The translations under genes were made by a program, and so were the position numbers. Below, piece after piece: positions 13,924 to 20,324 of a stretch of 35,836 bases of DNA. Below the pieces are notes generated by a model that was given only the letters and a program-made list of their open reading frames with translations, made no database searches and was not told the origin of the DNA. How positions within the stretch are numbered: position 1 is the stretch's first letter; the number at the start of each line of letters is the position of its first letter. This DNA comes from a virus. The DNA is taken from positions 1-35,836 of the IMG/VR virus record IMGVR_UViG_3300030116_002032. One strand, written 5' to 3'.

Positions 13924-14289
13924 TTATTTCTTATTGGTGTAACGAGCTATTCGTTTAGATTTTTCTTTAGCTTTTACATTTTCTTGAATTGAAAGTCCTC
14001 TTACCCACTGATATGGTTGGTAACCGAACTCTTTTTCAAAAGCTGTAGTAACTTCAGATGCTATTTTTTCTAGCATTTGAATCTCGTTGTCAGCAGATTC
14101 TAGTTTTGCATTAACACTTGCAGTACCAACATCATTACCTTCAACGGTAGCTAAATCATCTTCTAAACTAGCTTTATATTTAATATTAGTAACTATTAGA
14201 GGTTTAATGGCATTAACAAGTCTTTCAGTAAGAGATTCTCGATTAAAGTCATTTAAACCAGCTAAAGCGTCAATATTTATAAGAGCCAT
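13924..14289 (-). CDS. 122-aa hypothetical protein, first gene of the leftward block
   Basis: The protein (MALINIDALAGLNDFNRE, ending KSKRIARYTNKK) is soluble, helical in its second half (DNEIQMLEKIASEVTTAFEKE) and basic at the C-terminus. The frame is open to 14355, but only the ATG at 14289 has a ribosome-binding site (GGAGA). It has its own promoter (14660-14688) and terminator (13893-13915). The region between promoter and gene is a shortened inverted copy of this same gene and can base-pair with its ribosome-binding site and first codons. I do not recognise the family; its arrangement suggests tight self-regulation. Confidence 0.65.
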   Translation of the reverse strand: MALINIDALAGLNDFNRESLTERLVNAIKPLIVTNIKYKASLEDDLATVEGNDVGTASVNAKLESADNEIQMLEKIASEVTTAFEKEFGYQPYQWVRGLSIQENVKAKEKSKRIARYTNKK

Positions 14290-14292
14290 TTT

Positions 14293-14399
14293 AGTTTTCT
14301 CCGATTTGTTACTTGGGAAGCGAGAACCCATTTCACGCCTTCCAAGGAACGACAAGGCGTTGAAAAGGAACGTCTCGCTTCCAACAAATCGAGAAAACT
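14293..14399. ncRNA. Core hairpin of the inverted repeat
   Basis: The outer stem 14293-14310 pairs with 14383-14399 (17 pairs, one bulge). The middle stem ggaagcgaga (14316-14325) pairs with tctcgcttcc (14373-14382). The inner stem 14331-14341 pairs with 14354-14365 (one bulge). The loop is ccaaggaacgac. On the minus-strand RNA the outer stem buries the Shine-Dalgarno site of the gene starting at 14289. Confidence 0.7.
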
Positions 14400-14656
14400 G
14401 CTCTTATAAATATCGATTTAGCTTAAATGACTTTAATCAGAATCTCTCTGAAATGGTTGTTAATGACAGGGGTGTTGTCCTTTTCCATCAGAAGATGATT
14501 TAGCTTTGTAGACCTTTCATTACCTGAGGTCAGCTTTTGTAAAAGAGTTACTAAAGAAAAATCTAGCTCTACAAATTAGAGGGGATTTATTCTTTATGTG
14601 GTCTACTGACTTTCACACCCAAGCTGTGCTTTCAAGATGTTGTAGTCGTCAGCAAT
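14354..14656. repeat. Right arm: compacted inverted copy of the 122-aa gene
   Basis: Read on the plus strand this arm follows the gene's mRNA sequence with deletions. It keeps the ribosome-binding region, but the start codon is deleted and the frame is broken by a stop soon after. Then come blocks of the coding region, and the terminator-region sequence at 14571-14592. It is not a functional gene copy. It is transcribed leftward as the leader if the promoter at 14660 is active. Confidence 0.75.
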
Positions 14657-14659
14657 TTC

Positions 14660-14688
14660 ATTACACTAAATCTGGTGTGCGTTGACAA
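14660..14688 (-). promoter_or_regulatory. Leftward promoter for the leader and 122-aa gene
   Basis: On the minus strand TTGTCA (14688-14683), a 17-base spacer and TGTAAT (14665-14660) match the sigma70 consensus at 5/6 in each box. The start would be near 14653, exactly where the inverted-repeat right arm begins. Its -35 box overlaps the -35 of the rightward promoter. Confidence 0.6.
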
Positions 14689-14709
14689 GCAAAAATAAAG
14701 GTTTATTAG
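14682..14709 (+). promoter_or_regulatory. Rightward promoter for the terminase/structural block
   Basis: TTGACA (14682-14687), a 16-base spacer and TATTAG (14704-14709) precede the small terminase gene. The -35 is a perfect consensus and overlaps the leftward -35, so the two promoters probably compete. Confidence 0.5.
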
Positions 14710-14721
14710 TATAAGAGATAT

Positions 14722-15102
14722 ATGCCTAATACTCCTACAATTAAGAACTTAACGCATAGACAACGCACACTTGTTGATACTTTAGTATCACAGGATATCA
14801 CCGTAACAAAAGCTGCTGAAATTGCTGGATATGCTAAGGGCGAGAGTGGTAGAGTAGTAGCAAGTAAAACATTACGATTACCTCATGTTCAAGAGTATAT
14901 GATGCAACAAGTAGGGCAACATCTCGCCCTTTCAAGCATATCTTCTGTGAAACGACTACGACATCTTGTTGACCATGCTCGTTCAGAGTATGTACAGCTA
15001 GAAGCTAGTAAGGATATCCTTGATAGAGTAGGATTCAAGCAACCTGATAAGGTTAAACATACTCTGGATGGTGACATAAGTGTCAAGATAGACTTATCTT
15101 AA
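14722..15102 (+). CDS. terS: Terminase small subunit-like protein
   Basis: The 126-aa protein begins with a helix-turn-helix resembling small terminase DNA-binding domains: LTHRQRTLVDTLVSQDITVTKAAEIAGYAKGES, near residues 10-42. A helical oligomerisation region (LSSISSVKRLRHLVDHARSEYVQLEASKDILDRVGF) follows. It would recognise the packaging site and load the large subunit encoded at 16280. The stop codon lies within a strong hairpin (15075-15113). Confidence 0.75.
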   Translation: MPNTPTIKNLTHRQRTLVDTLVSQDITVTKAAEIAGYAKGESGRVVASKTLRLPHVQEYMMQQVGQHLALSSISSVKRLRHLVDHARSEYVQLEASKDILDRVGFKQPDKVKHTLDGDISVKIDLS

Positions 15103-15113
15103 TGACACTTATG
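15075..15113. terminator. Strong hairpin over the terS stop codon
   Basis: cataagtgtc (15075-15084) pairs with gacacttatg (15104-15113), and aagata pairs with tatctt (15085-15090 and 15095-15100) around the loop gact, with an AAT bulge. The 16-pair stem has no T tail. It could attenuate transcription, protect the terS mRNA or be part of a packaging site. A second hairpin, TGACCA/TGGTCA (15112-15129), overlaps it. Confidence 0.5.
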
Positions 15114-15320
15114 ACCACACGCATGGTCAAGGGGGTGTGATTGTTATATAACGCGAGGGGGGTTTAAAAAAAGATATGTTATATATGTTATTGGTCTATC
15201 TCAAGCAATTATAGTCAAAAAGGTTCGATATCGAGAAGTGCGTAGACAAACAGAACAAAATATATTTTACTGCTTGACAGGTTCGGTGATGAGCTTATGT
15301 GGTTTTTGATTAAACGATAA
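15103..15320 (+). other. Intergenic region with clustered palindromes
   Basis: No gene is supported here. Besides the hairpins at its left end it contains the palindromes gttatataac (15143-15152) and tcgatatcga (15225-15234), a G run near 15157-15162 followed by an A run, and a TTGACA near 15275 without a convincing -10. The region could hold a packaging site, origin or regulatory sites. Confidence 0.35.
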
Positions 15321-15500
15321 ATGATAAAAAAGAATCCATTTCTGAAGCAACCTGAGCCTAAGCGTTCGAACGCTAACTTGACTTCTGTTGCTAATACTCT
15401 TAGGAAGTTAGGTAGATATAAACCAAACTCTTTAATTAGGGAAAGGAATGAAAATGATGAAGATAAAAGAAACATGGAACAACCTGAGCAAGAAAGGTAA
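15321..15500 (+). CDS. 59-aa hypothetical protein
   Basis: The frame encodes a polar, basic protein (MIKKNPFLKQPEPKRSNANL) ending EDKRNMEQPEQER. It has no clear ribosome-binding site, and it overlaps the next frame by 53 bases. A perfect 14-base palindrome, agcgttcgaacgct (15361-15374), lies inside it. It may be coding, regulatory, or both. Confidence 0.4.
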   Translation: MIKKNPFLKQPEPKRSNANLTSVANTLRKLGRYKPNSLIRERNENDEDKRNMEQPEQER

Positions 15501-15561
15501 GATTGCTTCTGTTGCTCTTATAGCTATTGCTGTATTAGTTATTTATAACTGGGTATTCTAA
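15448..15561 (+). CDS. 37-aa single-TM miniprotein
   Basis: The frame (MKMMKIKETWNNLSKKGK) has a basic N-terminus and one TM segment (IASVALIAIAVLVIYNWVF) reaching the C-terminus. GGGAAAGG lies upstream, and later in-frame ATGs at 15454 and 15457 are also possible. Its stop overlaps the next ATG as TAATG. Function is unknown. Confidence 0.55.
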   Translation: MKMMKIKETWNNLSKKGKIASVALIAIAVLVIYNWVF

Positions 15562-15731
15562 TGGGTAGAGGCGTAAAGGAAAAAAGGTATAGCTGGGAAA
15601 AAGAAATGGATTCCCAATTAAATCAGATGGGGGTAAAAGAAATTAATCTATGGAAAGCTCCTTTTAAATTTAAAAAAAGCAGAAAAACAATGATAAAACA
15701 ATTTAAAAAAAATTTGGGTCTTAAAGACTAA
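15561..15731 (+). CDS. 56-aa basic hypothetical protein
   Basis: The protein begins MGRGVKEKRYSWEKEMDSQL and is very basic towards the C-terminus (FKFKKSRKTMIKQFKKN), so it may bind nucleic acid. It is linked to both neighbours by TAATG overlaps, which strongly supports translation. Confidence 0.6.
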   Translation: MGRGVKEKRYSWEKEMDSQLNQMGVKEINLWKAPFKFKKSRKTMIKQFKKNLGLKD

Positions 15732-15847
15732 TGCCAAAGAAAAAAAGTAATCCTTATGCCAAGGAGCTTATGTCTGGTAAGTACAGACAGAAAAAGAAAC
15801 CCTCAAAAAAAAATTATGACAGAAAAAAGTCCAAATCCAAATATTGA
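15731..15847 (+). CDS. 38-aa very basic protein
   Basis: The frame encodes MPKKKSNPYAKELMSGKYRQ followed by a Lys-rich tail. Tiny proteins of the form PKKKxNPYAK...GKYRQK are common upstream of terminase genes in marine podoviruses. The start overlaps the previous stop (TAATG). Role unknown. Confidence 0.6.
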   Translation: MPKKKSNPYAKELMSGKYRQKKKPSKKNYDRKKSKSKY

Positions 15848-16070
15848 TGTCGCTTCTGTCATACAGCATCTCAATAATTTAAAAGACCAAATAGGAAATA
15901 TTACTCTCCATATTGAATGGAAGAATGGAACACAAGGGGTATATGGCAATCCTAAAACTGTAGATGAATATGCAACTGCTAGTATGATGATACAGCAGTA
16001 TGCCTTGCAAACTCTTAGAGAACAAGGATTACTAGATTATACAGAAGAAATAAATTTTACTATACATTAA
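15816..16070 (+). CDS. 84-aa hypothetical protein
   Basis: The frame is open from 15756, but the sequence before MTEKSPNPNIDVASVIQHL overlaps the Lys-rich gene and looks non-coding, so the ATG at 15816 is preferred. The protein has a beta-strand region (GNITLHIEWKNGTQGVYGNP) and a helical region. It overlaps the next gene by one base (TAATG). Confidence 0.55.
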   Translation: MTEKSPNPNIDVASVIQHLNNLKDQIGNITLHIEWKNGTQGVYGNPKTVDEYATASMMIQQYALQTLREQGLLDYTEEINFTIH

Positions 16071-16276
16071 TGTCTTTTCAATTACATACTGGTGATTCCC
16101 TTACATATCCTGATATCCTTCTTCTTAGAAAGATAGTAAAGAAAGTCCACTTTAGACATTACCCAAAAGAATTAATGACAGACCATGAAGCTGATAAATT
16201 TATTTATTCCCTAACACCTAAAATAAAAGAACAACTAATTAAAACTTTCGTAGACGGAAATTTCGAGTATAAGTAA
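16070..16276 (+). CDS. 68-aa hypothetical protein
   Basis: A soluble, basic protein (LLLRKIVKKVHFRHYPKELM) directly before the large terminase gene. No family is recognised. TAATG links it to the upstream gene. Confidence 0.55.
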   Translation: MSFQLHTGDSLTYPDILLLRKIVKKVHFRHYPKELMTDHEADKFIYSLTPKIKEQLIKTFVDGNFEYK

Positions 16277-16279
16277 CTA

Positions 16280-17809
16280 ATGGTTACTTTCCATTATAAA
16301 CCAGATGGAGAAGTCATAAAGAAATTTATGAAGGACACCTCTTTCTTTAGAGGAATACGAGGACCAGTAGGTTCAGGTAAATCAGTTGCTTGTTGCATAG
16401 AAATTTTTAGGAGAGCATTACAACAAGAAAAAAATAGTGAAGGTATAAGAAAATCAAGATGGGCAGTTATACGAAATACAAATCCACAGTTAAGAACAAC
16501 AACAATTAAAACATGGCTGGATTGGTTTGATGAAAATAGCTGGGGTCCGTTTAACTGGTCAGTTCCTTATACGCATAAATTTAAAAAAGGAGAAATAGAC
16601 TTAGAAGTTATCTTCTTAGCTTTAGATAGACCAGAAGATGTAAAGAAATTATTATCTTTAGAATTAACTGGCGTATGGATTAACGAAGCAAGAGAATTAC
16701 CTAAAGCTATAGTAGATGCCTGTAGTATGCGTGTTGGTCGTTTCCCTTCTATGAAAGATGGAGGACCATCTTGGTTTGGAGTAATAGCAGATACCAATGC
16801 TCCTGAAGAAGACCATTGGTGGTCTATCATGTCAGGCGAAGCAAATGTACCAGATTATATTTCCCAAGAAGATAGACTAATGTTAATCAAACCTGATAAC
16901 TGGAATTTTTTTATTCAGCCATCAGGAATGAAAGAAGTAAAGAATAAAGACAATCAATTAATAGGATATGAAAAAAATACTAAAGCAGAAAACTTTAAGA
17001 ATCTAAATCCTGAATACTATAATAATATTATACGAGGTAAGTCTAAAGGGTGGATAGATGTTTATATAATGAATCGTTTAGGAGCTATCGAAGAAGGAAA
17101 ATCTGTCTTTAACTCTTTTAACGAGGAGGTTCATCTAGCTAAAGAGGATATCCCTTTCACACCTAAAGCTCCAGTATATATCGGAATAGATTTTGGATTA
17201 ACACCTTCTGCAGTTTTTGGTCAGCGAATAGGAATGGGTGTATGGCATATAATAAAAGAATTAGTATGTCAGGATATGGGAGCAGTTAAGTTTGCAGAAT
17301 TATTAAGACAAGAGATGGCAGAATATAAACGAGTAGAATTTAATATCTATGGCGACCCAGCTGGAGATTTTAGAAGTCAAACAGATGAATCAACTCCTTT
17401 CCAAATATTAAGAGGAGCTGGTATTCAAGCATTTCCAGCTCCATCAAATGATATATCTTTACGACTAGAATCAGTTAATGCTGTCCTAACAAGAATGATA
17501 GATGGTAGAAGTTCTTTCCTAGTTTCTCCTAAATGTATTAATATTAAAAAAGGTTTTCAAGGTGGGTATCATTATCGAAGACTACAAGTATCAGGAGATA
17601 GGTATGAAGATAAACCTATGAAGAATAGATACTCTCATGTAATGGACGCTTTACAATATTTATTGTTGGGAGCTGGTGAAGGTAAATCTATAGTTCAGGG
17701 TAGACAACCTATTAAGCCATTTGTTATAGAACGAAATTATGATGTCTTTAATAGAAAACCTAAAATAAAAAAGAAGTCATTATGGCAAAGAATGAGGAGT
17801 GGGTTATAG
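16280..17809 (+). CDS. terL: Terminase large subunit
   Basis: The 509-aa protein has the ATPase Walker A GPVGSGKSVAC near residue 28, a Walker B-like GVWINEARELP near residue 130 and a C-terminal RNase H-like nuclease starting YIGIDFGLTPSAV near residue 294, with the later Asp in NIYGDPAGDFR and in SHVMDALQYLL. It packages DNA into the prohead with terS and the portal. The length and order are normal for the family. Its end overlaps the next gene by 28 bases. Confidence 0.93.
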   Translation: MVTFHYKPDGEVIKKFMKDTSFFRGIRGPVGSGKSVACCIEIFRRALQQEKNSEGIRKSRWAVIRNTNPQLRTTTIKTWLDWFDENSWGPFNWSVPYTHKFKKGEIDLEVIFLALDRPEDVKKLLSLELTGVWINEARELPKAIVDACSMRVGRFPSMKDGGPSWFGVIADTNAPEEDHWWSIMSGEANVPDYISQEDRLMLIKPDNWNFFIQPSGMKEVKNKDNQLIGYEKNTKAENFKNLNPEYYNNIIRGKSKGWIDVYIMNRLGAIEEGKSVFNSFNEEVHLAKEDIPFTPKAPVYIGIDFGLTPSAVFGQRIGMGVWHIIKELVCQDMGAVKFAELLRQEMAEYKRVEFNIYGDPAGDFRSQTDESTPFQILRGAGIQAFPAPSNDISLRLESVNAVLTRMIDGRSSFLVSPKCINIKKGFQGGYHYRRLQVSGDRYEDKPMKNRYSHVMDALQYLLLGAGEGKSIVQGRQPIKPFVIERNYDVFNRKPKIKKKSLWQRMRSGL

Positions 17810-18195
17810 CTTTTACCAGCAGACCTGAGAAGTCAGCATGGTTTCATTGGTGGACACATAAAGATTTTAAACACGCTTTAGCTTTTAAATATGAACCTAA
17901 ACATCATTTATGGGTTTCATATAACTGGGGTAAAAATGGTGTAGACATTAGAATATTAACACCAGAAGAAATGACTACTGCTTGTTTATATTTTAAAGAA
18001 AATCATAATGCTAAATTTTTAATAGCAGAAGCAAAGGAATTACCTCAATATTATATTATGGAATTAACCTTTACGAATTGCGTAACAGCTATTAGACACT
18101 TAGTAGGAATAAGAAAATTAATGATAACTCCATATAGATTGTATTGTGCGTTGAAAAGTATGGGGTGTAGGGAGTATTTAGAAGATTCTAATTAG
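17782..18195 (+). CDS. Hypothetical protein between terL and portal
   Basis: The 137-aa protein (WVIAFTSRPEKSAWFHWWTHKDFKHALAF) has a His after KDFK and a conserved-looking C-terminal FTNCVTAIRHLVGI ... TPYRLYCALKSMG. The Cys/His arrangement and TPYRLY ending recall circularly permuted NlpC/P60-like phage proteins, but this is weak. It overlaps terL by 28 bases. Confidence 0.55.
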   Translation: MAKNEEWVIAFTSRPEKSAWFHWWTHKDFKHALAFKYEPKHHLWVSYNWGKNGVDIRILTPEEMTTACLYFKENHNAKFLIAEAKELPQYYIMELTFTNCVTAIRHLVGIRKLMITPYRLYCALKSMGCREYLEDSN

Positions 18196-18206
18196 AAAGG
18201 TCAATT

Positions 18207-18476
18207 ATGGGTGGCGTAAAAAAGAAAGTTGAAAAAACACTAGGGATAAAAAAACCCTCTCCAGCTCCAGCTCCAGCTCCAGCAGCTTCTGTTGCATCTG
18301 ACACTACACCATCACCTGATGGTAATGTTGTTGCAGCTGCTTATTCTACAAGAAAAGGAAAGAAATCTTTAATTAAAGGTGGAGGAGGAATGGCTGGTGG
18401 AATGGGATATAATCCAAGTGGTGGCGACTTTGCATTATTCCTAGAAGAATTAATGAAAAGAAAAACATTAGGATAA
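18207..18476 (+). CDS. Small Pro/Ala- and Gly-rich protein
   Basis: The 89-aa protein has a PAPAPAPAAS linker near residue 19, then a KKSLIKGGGGMAGGMGYNP stretch and an acidic and basic C-terminal helix. Low-complexity proteins of this kind often precede the portal gene in marine podoviruses. No function is known. A short spacer with AGAAAGG precedes the ATG. Confidence 0.55.
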   Translation: MGGVKKKVEKTLGIKKPSPAPAPAPAASVASDTTPSPDGNVVAAAYSTRKGKKSLIKGGGGMAGGMGYNPSGGDFALFLEELMKRKTLG

Positions 18477-18480
18477 GTAA

Positions 18481-20061
18481 ATGGCAGAAGATAAGTTTGC
18501 CTTTATATTAAATAAATATAAAGAGGCACATACTCTACGAGAGTATTTCGTTCCCAAGTTTGAGGAATGTTATGAATATACATTACCTCAGCGTGAATCA
18601 TTTTATTTTGAATCACCAGCTAATAATAGAGCAGATAAAATCTATGATGAAACTGCTGTAGTAGGTGTTCAAGAATTTGCTAGTAGATTACAGTCAGGTA
18701 TGATTCCAGCATTTGCAAAATGGTTTTCTCTTAAATCAGGTACAGATGTAGAAGATGATGAGCTTATGGCTGTAGATGAACAGTTAGAAAAAGTAACTGA
18801 TTATGTTTTCCAAGTAATTAATAATAGTAATTTTAACCAAGAATCACACGAAGCATTTCTTGATTTAGCAATAGGCACAGCTTGTTTATTGGTAACTGAA
18901 GGAGATGAAACACAACCTATAAAATTTAACGCAGTACCTTTACCACAAATGTTATTACTATCAGGACCTGATGGTAAGATAGATTGGATATTTAGATTAA
19001 GAAATATACCTATTCATCAATTACAAATACTATATCCCAAAGCAAAACTAGATGATGAAATAATACATATGATGGCTAGGGACCCAAATAAGAAATGTGA
19101 AATAATTGAGGCAACCTATAAACATTATGGCGAAGATGAGGAAACATGGCATTATTGTGTTCTTATGAAGAAAATGAAAAAGGTTATTTATGAAGAAGAA
19201 TTTAAAGGACAAGGTGGAAACCCATGGCTAGTCTTTAGATGGTCTAAAGCATCAGGAGAAGTTTATGGTAGAGGACCTGTGTTCAATGGAATATCAGCAA
19301 TTAAAACTTGTAACCTTGTTATAGAAATGATTTTAGAAAATGCACAGATGGCAATATCAGGTGTATGGCAAATATCAGATGATGGTACAGTTAATCCTGA
19401 TACAATAAATCTAGTACCTGGCAGTGTAATTCCTGTAGCTCCAAACTCAGATGGACTACAACCATTAAAGATGGCTGGTAATTTTAATGTAGCAGATTTA
19501 GTTTTACAAGATATGCGACACAATATTAAAAAAGCATTATACAATGAAATGCTAGGTAGACCTATGGCTAAAACACCAATGTCAGCTAGAGAAGTAGCAG
19601 AAAGACAAGCAGATTTACAAAGACAAATAGGAGCTGCGTATGGCAGACTTCAAGCAGAATTTATACAACCATTAATAAAACGAGTAGTATATCTTTTAAA
19701 GAAACAAGGAAGAATACAATTACCAGTTATTGATGGTAGGGAAATTAGGGTTAAACCTGAATCTCCTTTATCTAAAGCTCAACAGCAACAAGATGTATTA
19801 AATGTTGATTCTTTCTTAGAATTAGTTATGATGCGCTTCGGACCACAGATGTTAAACATGGTAGTTAAATCAGAAGTTGCAGCAGAATACTTGGCTAAGA
19901 AATTAGGTGTTCCTCTCGAAATCTTGCGTGAACCTGAAGAAAGAGAAGCTATTGCTAATCAAATTGCTCAGATGGCTCAGCAAGGTCAAGTTGCTCCTGA
20001 AGGTGGAGCTGCTCCTCCCAATCAAGCTCCACCTGAAATGAGTGAGGAAATGCCAGTATAA
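18481..20061 (+). CDS. Portal (head-to-tail connector) protein
   Basis: The 526-aa protein fits the T7-type head-to-tail connector family: FEECYEYTLPQRESFYFE near residue 27, GVQEFASRLQSGMIPAFAKWF near residue 60, and later MSAREVAERQADLQRQIGAAYGRLQAEFIQPLIKR near residue 370. The C-terminus is Gln/Pro-rich. It forms the portal ring for packaging and ejection. Position between terL and scaffold is canonical. It overlaps the next gene as TAATG. Confidence 0.92.
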   Translation: MAEDKFAFILNKYKEAHTLREYFVPKFEECYEYTLPQRESFYFESPANNRADKIYDETAVVGVQEFASRLQSGMIPAFAKWFSLKSGTDVEDDELMAVDEQLEKVTDYVFQVINNSNFNQESHEAFLDLAIGTACLLVTEGDETQPIKFNAVPLPQMLLLSGPDGKIDWIFRLRNIPIHQLQILYPKAKLDDEIIHMMARDPNKKCEIIEATYKHYGEDEETWHYCVLMKKMKKVIYEEEFKGQGGNPWLVFRWSKASGEVYGRGPVFNGISAIKTCNLVIEMILENAQMAISGVWQISDDGTVNPDTINLVPGSVIPVAPNSDGLQPLKMAGNFNVADLVLQDMRHNIKKALYNEMLGRPMAKTPMSAREVAERQADLQRQIGAAYGRLQAEFIQPLIKRVVYLLKKQGRIQLPVIDGREIRVKPESPLSKAQQQQDVLNVDSFLELVMMRFGPQMLNMVVKSEVAAEYLAKKLGVPLEILREPEEREAIANQIAQMAQQGQVAPEGGAAPPNQAPPEMSEEMPV

Positions 20062-20324
20062 TGAAAGAAAAAAAGGTAGAAGGAGTCCTTAGTATTGATG
20101 GATTCCGAAGAACAGTAGACCAAGAAAAACAATTAAATCAAGAATTTGCTGGATTATTTAAAGATAAATTAGGTGAGAAAGTATTAGAATATCTAAAAGC
20201 AATAACAATTAATAGCGTATCAGGACCAGAAATATCAAATGAAAAGTTGCGACACCTAGAAGGTTCAAGGTATATAGTAGGATTAATTGAATATAGAATT
20301 AAACAAGGAAGGGATAATGGCTGA
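20061..20324 (+). CDS. Hypothetical protein after portal
   Basis: The 87-aa protein (EGVLSIDGFRRTVDQEKQLNQEF) is helical. It contains SNEKLRHLEGSRYIVGLIEYRIKQGRDNG, resembling the small proteins encoded between portal and scaffold in T7-like marine phages. It overlaps portal and scaffold genes. Confidence 0.6.
   Translation: MKEKKVEGVLSIDGFRRTVDQEKQLNQEFAGLFKDKLGEKVLEYLKAITINSVSGPEISNEKLRHLEGSRYIVGLIEYRIKQGRDNG

Larger units (their letters stand above)
13852..14341. repeat. Left arm of the large degenerate inverted repeat
   Basis: This arm covers the 122-aa gene, its ribosome-binding site, its terminator and the start of the next promoter. It pairs, in strict reverse order, with the right arm at 14354-14656. 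Perfect blocks include 14241-14256, 14149-14164, 13956-13970, 14273-14286 and 13903-13914. Confidence 0.8.

Noticed and set aside
14290-14355. N-terminal extension of the 122-aa gene
   Set aside because: It lies in the hairpin core and has no ribosome-binding site, whereas the ATG at 14289 has GGAGA upstream.
14087-14503. 138-aa plus-strand frame crossing the hairpin core
   Set aside because: It is antisense to the 122-aa gene for most of its length and is explained by the inverted repeat; there is no ribosome-binding site.
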